Shown here: in pieces, positions 42,402-51,148 of the stretch
Layout of the letters: every line of letters begins with the position of its first letter
Position numbering within the stretch: the first letter of the stretch is position 1
DNA from: Tunturibacter gelidoferens
GTDB taxonomy: Bacteria > Acidobacteriota > Terriglobia > Terriglobales > Acidobacteriaceae
DNA length: 64,000 nt
Reading direction: 5' to 3'
Assembly: GCF_040358255.1 (NCBI RefSeq)
Contig: NZ_CP132937.1
Coordinates: forward strand, 62,001-126,000
Program-made: the position numbers and the translations under genes
The notes under the pieces: model-generated
What the model was told of the DNA's origin: nothing
Seen by the model: only the letters and a program-made list of their open reading frames with translations
The model's database searches: none

Positions 42402-43739
42402 TCAAACAGAGCCACCAGACGTTGGCATTTTCCGCTGCACTCTGGGAAGATCCGATGCCCGGATGCCGCGTGGACCCCTCGGCGTGCGCAATTTATCGGC
42501 GGTGTCGTCGAACTCCTCCAGCGGCGGCGGTGGGCCGAAAGGAATACGGGTCGGTGCTTCCTTGCGGACCTGATGAATGGAGCCGAGATACACTGTATTA
42601 AGGCCATAGCGGGCGTTGATGGTATCGAGGGCTGTGACCACACGCTGTTTTGCATTCGGCTCGCTAAACGGATCAATGCCGAAGAGGTCCGGAGACGGAG
42701 CTAGATCAAGATGAGTAAGAGCCACAGATATGTCTGAGGGCGTGTAGGCGGGAACGCGCGGCCATACGGCAATTAAGTGCTCCTGCAGCGTGTATGGATC
42801 GTGGCATGGCTCGATACGTACATTGCAGGCGAATGCGACGTGATCATAAAAGCCAACCTGCAAGGAGAGGCCGCCGGCCCAGAGATCATTGCGGCGCATC
42901 TTGCGAGCCGTGGAGTGTAGTAGTTTGAGCGCAACGGCGCGGGCCTTATCCGGTGTTCGGCAGTTTGGAGGCAAGATGTGCTGACGGCTAAGAGTTTGTA
43001 GCGGACGTGCTGGCGGTTCAAGAAAGTCCTCGCCGCGTAGCCAAAGCCACAGCCGGTCCCCCAAAACGCCTCCCCATATCGAGTGCATCCGCTCGCGAGT
43101 GAGTGCACAGAGCTCGCGCATGGTGGCGATTCCTTCGGCGTGAATGCGCTGCTCCATGCGCTTTCCGATGCCGGGAATGTCGGCTAGTTCGAGGCTGTAG
43201 AGCGCCTGTGGCAGGTAGCGCCGCTCAAAGATCATAAGGCCGTCCGGCTTCTGCATGTCCCCAGCAATTTTGGCGAGCAGACGGTTAGGTGCGAGGCCAA
43301 CGGAACAGCGCAGCGTAATGCCAACCGTGCGGAGCTCACGCTTGATCTCGTAGGCTATGGCGGTGGCGCGTAGCAACGTGCGCTCGCGGCCGAGGAGCTG
43401 GCAGGCGAATTCGTCGCAGGACATGACCTGCTGGATGGGAATGCAGCGCTCAATCGCGGCGGCAATGCGGTGGTGGTATTCGACGTATAGGCGGGGGCGA
43501 GCCTCGACCAGGATGATATAGGGGCAGAGCAGCTTGGCGTCCGCAACACTGAAGCCGGTTTTTACGCCATAAGCCTTGGCCTGGTAGCTGACAGCAATAC
43601 AGCAGCCCGTTTGGGCTTCAACACGAATGGGCACGATGGCGATGGGCTGGCCGCGCAGTTCGGGGCAAAGTTCCTGTTCGATCGAGGCGAAATAGGAGTT
43701 GAGATCGACAAACAGCCAATTGATCGCAGAATCGACCAT
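42402..43739 (-). CDS. Y-family DNA polymerase (DinB/UmuC superfamily)
   Basis: The 445-residue protein has the Y-family palm motifs: FVDLNSYFASIEQ with catalytic D12 and SCDEFAC with D109/E110. VSYQAKAYGVKTG and SVGLAPNRLLAKIAGDMQKPDG follow, then the HhH thumb (ELADIPGIGKRMEQRIHAEGI) and a little-finger domain. No beta-clamp motif is obvious. It makes error-prone copies past lesions. It follows a small Cys-rich gene by 2 bp. It differs from classic DinB in the N-terminal sequence, so no subfamily name is given. Confidence 0.9.
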   Translation of the reverse strand: MVDSAINWLFVDLNSYFASIEQELCPELRGQPIAIVPIRVEAQTGCCIAVSYQAKAYGVKTGFSVADAKLLCPYIILVEARPRLYVEYHHRIAAAIERCIPIQQVMSCDEFACQLLGRERTLLRATAIAYEIKRELRTVGITLRCSVGLAPNRLLAKIAGDMQKPDGLMIFERRYLPQALYSLELADIPGIGKRMEQRIHAEGIATMRELCALTRERMHSIWGGVLGDRLWLWLRGEDFLEPPARPLQTLSRQHILPPNCRTPDKARAVALKLLHSTARKMRRNDLWAGGLSLQVGFYDHVAFACNVRIEPCHDPYTLQEHLIAVWPRVPAYTPSDISVALTHLDLAPSPDLFGIDPFSEPNAKQRVVTALDTINARYGLNTVYLGSIHQVRKEAPTRIPFGPPPPLEEFDDTADKLRTPRGPRGIRASDLPRVQRKMPTSGGSV

Positions 43740-43741
43740 CT

Positions 43742-44143
43742 CTACCCCACCAGCCGTTCATATTGTTCCGATGTCAGCAAGAGATCGACATTGCCACGCC
43801 CAGCCATGATGGCATGTTCCACCGCCTGCTTAGAAGCGAGGTCGCGGAATCCGTTGCCGCGGCGAATCATCTCGATCATGTTGTCGGGATTTGTGAAGGT
43901 ACGCGGGGGAGCTGCCTTAGTGCGGAGGTCCTCCTCCATGAAGGTGCAATGCCATCGCTCTCGAAGAACGAAGGACATATGGATGCGGCGGAGTTTCGGA
44001 GCCGGTGCGCGTTGGGCTGCGCACGAATCGCAGGCTCGCTCGCCAGGCGGTTGCCAGAGCATAGCGTCAAGATAGCGCCCGCAAAAGCAGCAGATCTTTC
44101 CAGCAAGCCGCATCCGGGTTGTAGAACTGCGCTCGCCGCCCAT
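43742..44143 (-). CDS. Small Cys-rich protein paired with the Y-family polymerase
   Basis: About 133 residues. The N-terminal part has two CxxC-type pairs (ICCFCGRYL and ACDSCAA, about 18-45) that could bind zinc like a ribbon; the rest (DNMIEMIRRGNGFRDLASKQAVEHAIM...LTSEQYERLVG) is helical. ATG 44143 is chosen over GTG 44152. The gene is 2 bp before the polymerase and must be cotranscribed, so it may be a polymerase partner. No family recognised. Confidence 0.65.
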   Translation of the reverse strand: MGGERSSTTRMRLAGKICCFCGRYLDAMLWQPPGERACDSCAAQRAPAPKLRRIHMSFVLRERWHCTFMEEDLRTKAAPPRTFTNPDNMIEMIRRGNGFRDLASKQAVEHAIMAGRGNVDLLLTSEQYERLVG

Positions 44144-44184
44144 GCCTAACACTAAGCGAATAAAAGGCGAAATACATCCACAAA

Positions 44185-44203
44185 TGTTATACTATTGATA
44201 ACA
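44185..44203. promoter_or_regulatory. Inverted repeat upstream of the polymerase operon
   Basis: TGTTAT and ATAACA are perfect 6-bp arms around a 7-bp spacer, 42 bp upstream of the Cys-rich gene start. It is in the right place to control the mutagenic polymerase operon, perhaps as an SOS-type operator, but no known LexA box is matched. Confidence 0.4.
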
Positions 44204-44299
44204 AAACACTTATGTCCGATAATGCAGCTTATGTATAGTCGGCTGGGCGCTAGTTGAGTCTGAGTTCAACCCAGAGACGAATTCGTTTCTAGATGGTGC

Positions 44300-44331
44300 T
44301 TGACTCTGGAGTCGACTCCAGATTGTATTCT
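44300..44331 (+). promoter_or_regulatory. MerR-type promoter with 18-bp palindrome in a 20-bp spacer
   Basis: TTGACT (44300) and TATTCT (44326) are 20 bp apart, longer than the normal 17. Between and overlapping them lies the perfect palindrome TCTGGAGTCGACTCCAGA (44305-44322). Over-long spacing with a central dyad is the signature of promoters activated by MerR-family regulators. Confidence 0.85.
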
Positions 44332-44337
44332 CGATTT

Positions 44338-44778
44338 GTGAATACAAAGCTTGAGACCGGCCTCCAAATCGGAACTGTCGCCGTTCGTAGCGGTCTCACG
44401 GTCGACACGATCCGCTTCTATGAAAAACAGGGACTTGTGGCTAAGCCTCATCGCAGCGCGGGCGGCTTTCGTCTTTACGACGACAGGGATCTTGACCGCT
44501 TGAGCTTCGTGGGACGGGCTCAAGCGCTGGGCTTCTCGCTAGTGGAGATCCGGGAGCTGCTCCTGCTCCAGGATGCCGGAGCAGAAGCCTGCACCCATGT
44601 ACACGATCTGCTCGACCACAAGCTCGCCGCTGTTCAACAGAAGATTGCGGACTTGAAGAAGCTGGAAAGTCAACTCAAGAGCGCGAGGAAGCGGTGCGAT
44701 CTGGCGGCGGCGAAAGAATGCACCGGGAGCTGCCCCGTCATTGAGGAAATCGCCAGCAGCCGCAAGGAGGTTCAGTGA
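44338..44778 (+). CDS. merR: MerR-family mercury-type regulator
   Basis: About 146 residues from GTG 44338. LQIGTVAVRSGLTVDTIRFYEKQGLV is the MerR helix-turn-helix; a long dimer helix follows. Cysteines at about 85, 120 and 132 (ACTHVHDLL, KRCDLA, CPVIEE) line up with the three Hg(II)-binding Cys of MerR, with three extra residues before the last. The ATG at 44293 lies inside the operator, so it is rejected. The GTG sits about seven bases after the -10 box, so the transcript is probably leaderless. The regulator is first gene of its own mer-type operon rather than divergent from it. Confidence 0.88.
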   Translation: MNTKLETGLQIGTVAVRSGLTVDTIRFYEKQGLVAKPHRSAGGFRLYDDRDLDRLSFVGRAQALGFSLVEIRELLLLQDAGAEACTHVHDLLDHKLAAVQQKIADLKKLESQLKSARKRCDLAAAKECTGSCPVIEEIASSRKEVQ

Positions 44779-45482
44779 AGATCGAGGTGCTTTACATCGC
44801 GGATTGCCCCAACCACACACCGGTTGTCGATCGCGTGCGTGAGGTATTACGAAGTACGGGTATGCCCCAGACGGTTCAGGAAGTGGAAGTCTGTACTAAC
44901 GCAGAGGCTGAGGCACTGCGATTTCTGGGATCACCAACCGTTCGGGTGAATGGCCTTGATGTAGAACCAGACGCAGGGGTTCAGCACTTCGGTTTGGGGT
45001 GCCGCTCCTACGCAGAGAATGGCAGTCGGTCAGGCCTCCCATCAGTTGAACTCATCCGGCGCGCCCTTGAGGAGAGACCGGCAACTTCCGTGGCTCCCGA
45101 TGCTGCACCCACGCGGGGCGAGCAGTCTGCGGTTCATCAAAAGAGAGGGGAATCGGGAGTCTTAGTAGCCGGGGGCATAGCGGCGGTTCTGGCATCTACG
45201 TGCTGCCTCGGTCCTCTGATCCTGGTCGCACTCGGTTTCAGTGGCGCGTGGATCGGAAATCTCGCCGTACTCGAACCGTATCGCCCCTTGTTCATCGCCG
45301 CTGCGCTGATCGCCTTGTTCTTCGCGGGTCGGCGCATCTTTCGCAAGGCAGAAGCCTGTGCCCCTGGAGAGGTCTGCGCGCTGCCGGCGACGCGTCGCGC
45401 TTACAAAGTGCTCTTCGGGATCGTCGCGGTCTTGGTCGTCGTAGCGCTCGCATTTCCCTACGTCGCTCGATTCTTCTATTGA
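44775..45482 (+). CDS. merT: Thioredoxin-like domain fused to MerT mercuric transporter
   Basis: The 235-residue protein has an N-terminal thioredoxin-like domain (MKIEVLYIADCPNH..., about 1-90, with GSPTVRVNGLDVEP), a polar linker and a MerT domain (about 128-235): TM1 with the vicinal Cys pair LASTCCLGPL, TM2 (LFIAAALIALFFAG), a C-x5-C loop (ACAPGEVC) and TM3. MerT carries Hg(II) inward from MerP. The N-terminal domain has only one Cys in the active-site position, so it may pass metal rather than do disulfide chemistry. Start GTG 44775 overlaps the merR stop, with AAGGAGG upstream. Confidence 0.85.
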   Translation: MKIEVLYIADCPNHTPVVDRVREVLRSTGMPQTVQEVEVCTNAEAEALRFLGSPTVRVNGLDVEPDAGVQHFGLGCRSYAENGSRSGLPSVELIRRALEERPATSVAPDAAPTRGEQSAVHQKRGESGVLVAGGIAAVLASTCCLGPLILVALGFSGAWIGNLAVLEPYRPLFIAAALIALFFAGRRIFRKAEACAPGEVCALPATRRAYKVLFGIVAVLVVVALAFPYVARFFY

Positions 45483-45526
45483 TCCTCTAACCCCAACTCA
45501 AGAAGCAACTCAACAAGGAGCTTTCC

Positions 45527-45814
45527 ATGAAACGAATTGTTACCGCTGCCTTCGTAGTCGCTCTTTTCACCACGCCCATCTGGGCGGCCACCCAAACCAC
45601 CACCCTGAAAGTCCCGGGTATGACCTGCCCCACCTGCCCTATCACTGTCAAAAAGGCTTTGCAGAGAGTCCCAGGCGTCTCGAAGATCGACGTGAACTAT
45701 GAGCAGAAAGAAATAGCGGTCACCTTCGACGACACGAAAACGAGCGAGGCTTCCATTATGAAAGCTACGTCTGACATTGGCTTTCCATCGCAACCCGTCA
45801 AAAGCGTAAAGTAG
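45527..45814 (+). CDS. merP: MerP-like periplasmic mercury-binding protein
   Basis: The 95-residue protein has a signal peptide ending PIWAA and a heavy-metal-associated domain with the GMTCPTCP motif (Cys about 33 and 36), then VSKIDVNYEQKEIAVTFDD. It binds Hg(II) in the periplasm and hands it to MerT. AAGGAG precedes ATG 45527. It lies between two MerT-like genes. Confidence 0.92.
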   Translation: MKRIVTAAFVVALFTTPIWAATQTTTLKVPGMTCPTCPITVKKALQRVPGVSKIDVNYEQKEIAVTFDDTKTSEASIMKATSDIGFPSQPVKSVK

Positions 45815-45882
45815 AGTGCCGCTTCCAACCGTTTCTAACGCCATCCCTGTCCGGTCAGCATTGGCAATTGGAGGCAAGCGCA

Positions 45883-46224
45883 ATGAATAAGACACCTGTT
45901 GTGATTGGCTCATCGCTCAGCGCGGTGGGCTCGAGTTTAGTTGCGGCTGCCACTACTCTGTGTTGCGTTGGTCCCGCTGTCTTTGCGATTCTGGGCACAG
46001 GCGGCGCTCTGGCAGCCGCAAGACTCGCACCGTATCGGCCTTATTTCGTCATCGGCTCTCTGCTGTTGTTGGCCTTGGGATTCTGGATGGCCTATCGTCC
46101 GCAAGGCGGATGCATTGGAAAGACCTGCACCACGCCAACCGCTAAGATCACTCGATTCCTTCTGTGGTTTGCCGCTTTCATTACAGGAGCAGCCATCCTT
46201 CTTCCCAACTTCGTGCGTGGGTAA
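45883..46224 (+). CDS. Second MerT-like mercuric transporter
   Basis: About 113 residues: TM1 with the vicinal Cys pair AATTLCCVGPAVFAILG, TM2 (FVIGSLLLLALGFWMAY), a loop with GGCIGKTC and TM3 (FLLWFAAFITGAAILL). It matches the stand-alone MerT pattern and is related to the C-terminal half of the fusion upstream. GGAGG precedes ATG 45883. Two transporters with no reductase in the same operon is unusual. Confidence 0.82.
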   Translation: MNKTPVVIGSSLSAVGSSLVAAATTLCCVGPAVFAILGTGGALAAARLAPYRPYFVIGSLLLLALGFWMAYRPQGGCIGKTCTTPTAKITRFLLWFAAFITGAAILLPNFVRG

Positions 46225-46264
46225 CAATGCTTGGCAAACTCACCTCATAATGCGGGAGACAGCT

Positions 46265-46828
46265 ATGAACAAATCTTTCCTCATTGCAGCGATCGCATTG
46301 CTTATGAGTCTTGCCGCATGTAAGCGGTTAGGCCCGGCAAGCTCTTACCAGGTGCTGGGCAATACCCCGGCTGCTGTGCGAACTGCGTTCAATGCTGATG
46401 AAGGTAAGGTTAGAGTGTTAATGTTGGTATCTCCGACCTGCGGCGCTTGCTTGAACGGAGCGTCTGAAGTTTCAGAGCAGCTCTTGAACATCGAGCACGG
46501 CAAAGATGCTGCGGTGTATGTGGTGTGGGTCCCGCGGCTCGGTGCGCACGAAAAAGATGTTTCCTCCGCAACCCAAGTCGTTGGCGCGTCCTGGGCACAC
46601 CAATATTGGGATGGTAGCGATCTCTTGGGAGAGCAATACAGGCAGGTGCTGGGATGGAGCGGCAATGCCTGGGATGTCTACCTTCTCTATGGCACCAAAA
46701 CAAAGTGGACAGGGAGTCTTCCTCCAACGCCGGATTTTTTTATGCACCAGACGTCTGAAAAGGGCCCGCGCCTAGACGAGACGGTATTTCGTGCCCGAAT
46801 CAAACAACTACTAACGGAGCAGCAATAG
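46265..46828 (+). CDS. Thioredoxin-like lipoprotein in the mer-type operon
   Basis: About 187 residues with a lipoprotein signal (SFLIAAIALLMSLAAC) and a thioredoxin-like core: VRVLMLVSPTCGACLNG gives a CxxC active site (about 62-65), later VYVVWVPRLG and DVYLLYG. It would act in the periplasm, perhaps reducing or exchanging thiols on MerP/MerT. GGGAG precedes the ATG. It ends the operon. Confidence 0.75.
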   Translation: MNKSFLIAAIALLMSLAACKRLGPASSYQVLGNTPAAVRTAFNADEGKVRVLMLVSPTCGACLNGASEVSEQLLNIEHGKDAAVYVVWVPRLGAHEKDVSSATQVVGASWAHQYWDGSDLLGEQYRQVLGWSGNAWDVYLLYGTKTKWTGSLPPTPDFFMHQTSEKGPRLDETVFRARIKQLLTEQQ

Positions 46829-46959
46829 CAGTTTGACTCGCACGCAAGTCTTACCGATTCCATCTCCTTTATCTGAGGCACATGTTGTTCGCGTATCCGC
46901 AAGCCAAGTGTCCTGAGGAGCAGGATCTAGCCTTCGGGAGCTAAGGATATACTCATCAA

Positions 46960-47265
46960 GTGAGACGCCTTCTCCAGCTCGGGACCCTAATGCTCTTGCT
47001 GGCGGCATTTTTCACACCGCTGGTCGAATTCTTTGATCGGTGGGATCCCCCCGGCCCGAGCAATGATACGGAAATGGCGGTCTTCGGCCTCTTGTTCGCG
47101 CTCTGCCTTGTTTTGATCGTGTGCAAACTTACAGCCGCGCTGGCCACGCTCATTAGCCTAGTTCTTGTGCAGGGATTGCGGCAAAGTCGTGGTTCGCCGC
47201 GGCGGGAAACGCGCCTTATTTTAAGCTCCATCGTTCCCCAAATCTCCCCGCCTCTCCGAATCTGA
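46960..47265 (+). CDS. Small hypothetical membrane protein
   Basis: The 101-residue protein from GTG 46960 has two hydrophobic stretches (LLQLGTLMLLLAAFFTPLVEFF and AVFGLLFALCLVLIVCKLTAALATLISLVLV). AAGGAT lies 11 bases upstream. No family recognised. It stands alone between the mer-type operon and the receptor gene. Confidence 0.5.
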   Translation: MRRLLQLGTLMLLLAAFFTPLVEFFDRWDPPGPSNDTEMAVFGLLFALCLVLIVCKLTAALATLISLVLVQGLRQSRGSPRRETRLILSSIVPQISPPLRI

Positions 47266-47381
47266 TTATCCGAAGTGCGCAAGCAGTCCGGTGACAGACC
47301 TTTCCTGTCTCCGCACGGCTGACCTATCCCCCCGCTTTTTGGGGCGGATCGTAATCACTTTGCACTTCGGAGATCTTATCC

Positions 47382-50261
47382 ATGTTCTGCCGCAAAATCC
47401 TTCGCCTTGGCGCGATGCTTTGCCTATTCAGCTCACCATTTCATTCCTTGCACGCCCAGCTCGGTTCTAGCGGAGGTATCTCCGGAATTGCCAGAGCCTC
47501 CGACGGTTCTCAGGTCTCAGGAGCAAAGATTACGGCATCCGGACCGGACGGCTTCTCGCGGACAACCGTATCCGCACCTGATGGTGCTTTCTCGTTTGTA
47601 AACCTTCCGAGCGGAACCTATACGGTCCAGAGCACGGCTTCCGGCTTCGCTCCGTTCACGCAGCTCTCGGTTCCTGTAGCGGTTGGCCGGAATACGCAAT
47701 TGACCGTCACCCTTGCTGTGGCAGGAACCCAGGAGACAGTCAGCGTCACCGCCACTCAGTCCTCTTTCGACAGCTCCCAAACCTCATCTGTGGTCAACAT
47801 CGATCGGGATCGAGTTGAGGAGCTCCCCATTCCAAATAGAAACTACCTCAGTTTCGTCGCTCTCTCACCACAGGCCGTTCCAGCCAATCCTTCGTTTTCG
47901 GCCCGCACGCTTGCCCAATCGAGCGGGGGCTTTGGTTTCGGAGGATTGCGGCCAAGCAGCAACGCAGTGCGCATCGACGGTGTAGGCGATGATGACGAGT
48001 ACACCGGAAGCAGCCGCACTCAGCTTTCCCCCGAGGCCATCAATGACTTCCAGATTGTGAACCATGGCTTTTCAGCGGAGTCCGGTGGAGGAGCTGGCGG
48101 CTCGATCGATGTGCAAACCCGCTCGGGCTTGAACCAACCTCACGGTGACGCTTTTGTCTTCATTCAGAATGGGGCGCTCAATGGAACTCCTCCGTTGGAA
48201 TTCACTCCCTACAAGCCGGACGAGAATCGCGTTCGCGCCGGGCTCGCAATCGGCGGCGCACTCCAGCGCGATAAGACGTTTTACTACGTCGCAGCCGAAC
48301 AGGAGATCGCCCATGGCCAGGACACTAACGACCTGAGGCCGGCGACTCTTACTCAGATCAACAGCGCAACGCAGCAGCCCGGACCTCTGCACGGTGTAAC
48401 ACTCCAAAGCGGCTTCTTTCCGACGAGCGACCAGGAGACCGAGCTGTCGGGCCGGTTGGATCGTAATCTAACGCCGAGCCAAGCGGTGATGCTGCGGTAC
48501 GCCTTCACCAATACTCGCAACGTCAACGACGCATTCAATAACGACGACCTCTCCGACCGGACGGCGCGAGGCTCCTCATTCATCAGCGACAACAGCTTCA
48601 ATGGGACACTCAGCTCGACAGTGAGCACGGGCACAATCAACAAGTTCAGCTTCGAACTGGCGCAGCGCAGAGCGGTGGAACGTACTGGCGATGCAACGTC
48701 TCCCGGAGCCCTCATTCCGGGAGTAGTCCTTTTCGGCACACCCTATGAGGGCAACAGCCGCCGCTTCGAAACACATCTGGAATTCGAAGATGGGCTACTT
48801 GTTCAGAAAAAGAGCCACCTTTTGCAGGCGGGCGCGGGTCTCGATTACGTTCCTCTTCGTTCCCATGTCCTCGACGGCCGACGCGGACTGTTTGTGTTTC
48901 CGACGCTGGCTGCGCTGACAGCCAAAGCACCGGACTTCTATACACAATCCTTCTTCAGTAATCCCAATGTGAACTTTGCCGAAGAACGCATCAACGGGTA
49001 CGTCCAGGACCACTGGACTCCGATTCGTAGTTTAGCCATCGACTATGGGCTGCGTTACGACTACAACCGGCTTCCTGCTCCCCTGCCGCAGCATCCGCTG
49101 AACTTCAGCCCGCGCCTTGGAGTCGCCTGGACGCCGGTCCCATCGCTCATCCTCCGCTCCGGCTTCGGCATCTTCTACGACCGGTATCTGCTTTCGACGG
49201 TCAATCGTCTCTTCGAACTGGACGGAACGCGAGGCTTCACCCAAATCGTGGAGGATGCCGCCGCTACGGCACTTTACCGTAGTGGCAGCAGCCTTGCACG
49301 GCCGCTCGCAACGGTGGCCCCAAGCATCTGGAAGGCTCAGCCCGGATTCCACAACCCGTATAGCGAAGTAGCGTCGTTCAGCATCGAGCAGGCGTTGCCC
49401 CTCCAGACCACACTTAAAGGCGAGTACCAGTACGTCCACGGTGTCCGTCTGGGACGGACTAGCAACACGAATCTCCTGCCTCCAGTCGTGCTCACCACCC
49501 AGAACGCGGCGTCCCTGGGTGTCAGCTTCCCTGCCCCGCAGCAGTTGGGCCGTCCCGTCTTCTCACCGCAACGGGCAAACCCGGCGTACGACTCGATCAA
49601 TCAGTTCGCAACCTCCGCAAACTCCGTTTACAGCGGAGCCACAGTGACGCTGAACCGGCAGTTCACAGACGACTTTCAGATCCTTGCCGGATATACGTAT
49701 TCAAAGACCATCGATAACGGCTCCTTCGATTTGGAGCAGCCCCAAAATCCTTTCGCGCTGCAAGACGAAAGAGCACTATCCCTTCAGGATCAGAGGCATC
49801 GACTCACGCTGAGCGGCCTGTGGCTGATAGGCCCCGACCTCAACGACCCCCAAGACGCAGCCGCAAATGCAAATCCACCGACGCTGATGCGCCTGCTTAC
49901 AGGCCTGGAGTTTGCGCCCATTTTCAGTCTCACGAGCGGCTTCAGAGCAAACCCCCTTACCGGGCTCGACAGTAATCGAGAACATATCTACCCCTTTGCC
50001 GCCCGCCCCCAGGGCTACTGGCGCAATGGTCTCTCCACTCCCCCAAACATCAACCTTGATTTTCGTGTCCTGAAGATGGTTCCCATCCGAACCGGCCATC
50101 TGGATATCGTCGCGGAATCCTTCAACCTGCTCAATCACCCCAACATTTCCCTGCTCAACACGGCTTTTGGGTCAGGCACCGCTGCGCAACCCGGTTTTGG
50201 ACGACCGGTCGCTGCTTCAACCGCGAGAAGACTTCAGTTCTCGCTCGATTACGAATTCTGA
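47382..50261 (+). CDS. Oar-like TonB-dependent receptor
   Basis: The 959-residue protein has a signal peptide (LGAMLCLFSSPFHSLHA), a carboxypeptidase-regulatory-like domain (about 30-110: GISGIARASDGSQVSGAKITA...FSFVNLPSGTYTVQSTASGF), a plug-like segment (about 120-240, RIDGVGDDDEYTGSSRTQLSPEAINDFQIV) and a beta-barrel ending LQFSLDYEF with a terminal Phe. These are outer-membrane receptors, abundant in Acidobacteria, for uptake of sugars or other ligands; the ligand is unknown. It stands alone. Confidence 0.88.
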   Translation: MFCRKILRLGAMLCLFSSPFHSLHAQLGSSGGISGIARASDGSQVSGAKITASGPDGFSRTTVSAPDGAFSFVNLPSGTYTVQSTASGFAPFTQLSVPVAVGRNTQLTVTLAVAGTQETVSVTATQSSFDSSQTSSVVNIDRDRVEELPIPNRNYLSFVALSPQAVPANPSFSARTLAQSSGGFGFGGLRPSSNAVRIDGVGDDDEYTGSSRTQLSPEAINDFQIVNHGFSAESGGGAGGSIDVQTRSGLNQPHGDAFVFIQNGALNGTPPLEFTPYKPDENRVRAGLAIGGALQRDKTFYYVAAEQEIAHGQDTNDLRPATLTQINSATQQPGPLHGVTLQSGFFPTSDQETELSGRLDRNLTPSQAVMLRYAFTNTRNVNDAFNNDDLSDRTARGSSFISDNSFNGTLSSTVSTGTINKFSFELAQRRAVERTGDATSPGALIPGVVLFGTPYEGNSRRFETHLEFEDGLLVQKKSHLLQAGAGLDYVPLRSHVLDGRRGLFVFPTLAALTAKAPDFYTQSFFSNPNVNFAEERINGYVQDHWTPIRSLAIDYGLRYDYNRLPAPLPQHPLNFSPRLGVAWTPVPSLILRSGFGIFYDRYLLSTVNRLFELDGTRGFTQIVEDAAATALYRSGSSLARPLATVAPSIWKAQPGFHNPYSEVASFSIEQALPLQTTLKGEYQYVHGVRLGRTSNTNLLPPVVLTTQNAASLGVSFPAPQQLGRPVFSPQRANPAYDSINQFATSANSVYSGATVTLNRQFTDDFQILAGYTYSKTIDNGSFDLEQPQNPFALQDERALSLQDQRHRLTLSGLWLIGPDLNDPQDAAANANPPTLMRLLTGLEFAPIFSLTSGFRANPLTGLDSNREHIYPFAARPQGYWRNGLSTPPNINLDFRVLKMVPIRTGHLDIVAESFNLLNHPNISLLNTAFGSGTAAQPGFGRPVAASTARRLQFSLDYEF

Positions 50262-50597
50262 TGTGGCTGTCAGGTCTAAGTGCTTTACAACGTGATTGCG
50301 CGGGATGAATGCCGGACTTGCCACTCGCATGGCTGCGGCGCGTGCCTGCCTGAAACGGTCTCTTCTTCCAGGCGCAGGCGCATCCAGCAGCCCACAAGCC
50401 ACGGGGGCGGCGAACAAGACGCGTACCTATCGGGGCGACCACCCCTCAAACCTCGCGATAGCTCTTTACGACTATCAGCACGTCCGAATTCCCCTAGAAA
50501 TGGCTGTAACGCATATGCGCCGTCTTAGATAAGTTGAAAGCAATTACATGGGTGAACAGATTCATCTTAGGAGCCTCATCTTCATTATGCGGACCAT
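50262..50597. other. Intergenic region without a convincing gene
   Basis: Between the receptor stop and the rhodanese-like gene stop. Short frames on both strands lack ribosome binding sites and any domain, and no repeat or strong hairpin is visible. It separates convergent genes. Confidence 0.5.
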
Positions 50598-51068
50598 TCA
50601 AGTCACCTCGGAGTGCATCGGAACCTCTGTGAGAATATAGAAAGGCGCGAACCCCGAAATATTACGAGCTGTCCAAAGTACAGAAGCGCACAAATCAGAC
50701 GTCCCATACAAAACAGCACTGCTTGCAGCAGGAAGCCACTTCAATATTTCCAGAACTTCGCTCGAGTCAACTTGGATGACATGAGTTAGGGTGAATGGAA
50801 GAGGCTCTTTTTTTGCCTGAGGTCTAAGATCGATGAAGATGACTTCGTCGGAGCTTCGGAGAAGAGCCTCGAACTCTTTCGTCGAGATCCATTTAATCTC
50901 ACGTCTTCTCTGGCTATACGGTGCAAAGTTGGCCGTCGAGTAGAAGGTCCCCGGTGGTAGCGGCGTGACGTAAAGGGGCAGCTTCGCTTTGCCCTCTCTG
51001 CTGATCACGTAGACAGTATAGGAAAGAGCTAGAACGGGCATCGCAAAAAATATCAAAATGAAGAGCAT
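50598..51068 (-). CDS. Membrane-anchored rhodanese-like protein, catalytic Cys absent
   Basis: About 156 residues: a membrane span at the N-terminus (LFILIFFAMPVLALSYTVYVI), then a rhodanese-like fold with WISTKEFEALLRSSDEVIFIDLRPQAKKE and AVLYGTSDLCAS. The active-site Cys of rhodaneses would fall in VLYGT and is missing, so it is probably a binding domain. ATG 51068 has GGAGG eight bases upstream. An ATG at 51152 would overlap the previous stop by 4 bp (ATGA) and add a polar head. It is last in a three-gene operon. Confidence 0.7.
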   Translation of the reverse strand: MLFILIFFAMPVLALSYTVYVISREGKAKLPLYVTPLPPGTFYSTANFAPYSQRRREIKWISTKEFEALLRSSDEVIFIDLRPQAKKEPLPFTLTHVIQVDSSEVLEILKWLPAASSAVLYGTSDLCASVLWTARNISGFAPFYILTEVPMHSEVT

Positions 51069-51148
51069 CGCTGAACCTCCGTGGGGCAAATCCAATCGAT
51101 AGTTTGGCGGCTCCGAGGGACGAGAATCCAACGGAACCAGAAAGTAGG

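Noticed and set aside
50280..50532. Short plus-strand frames after the TonB receptor
   Set aside because: Two frames overlap, neither has a ribosome binding site, and the product composition is not protein-like.
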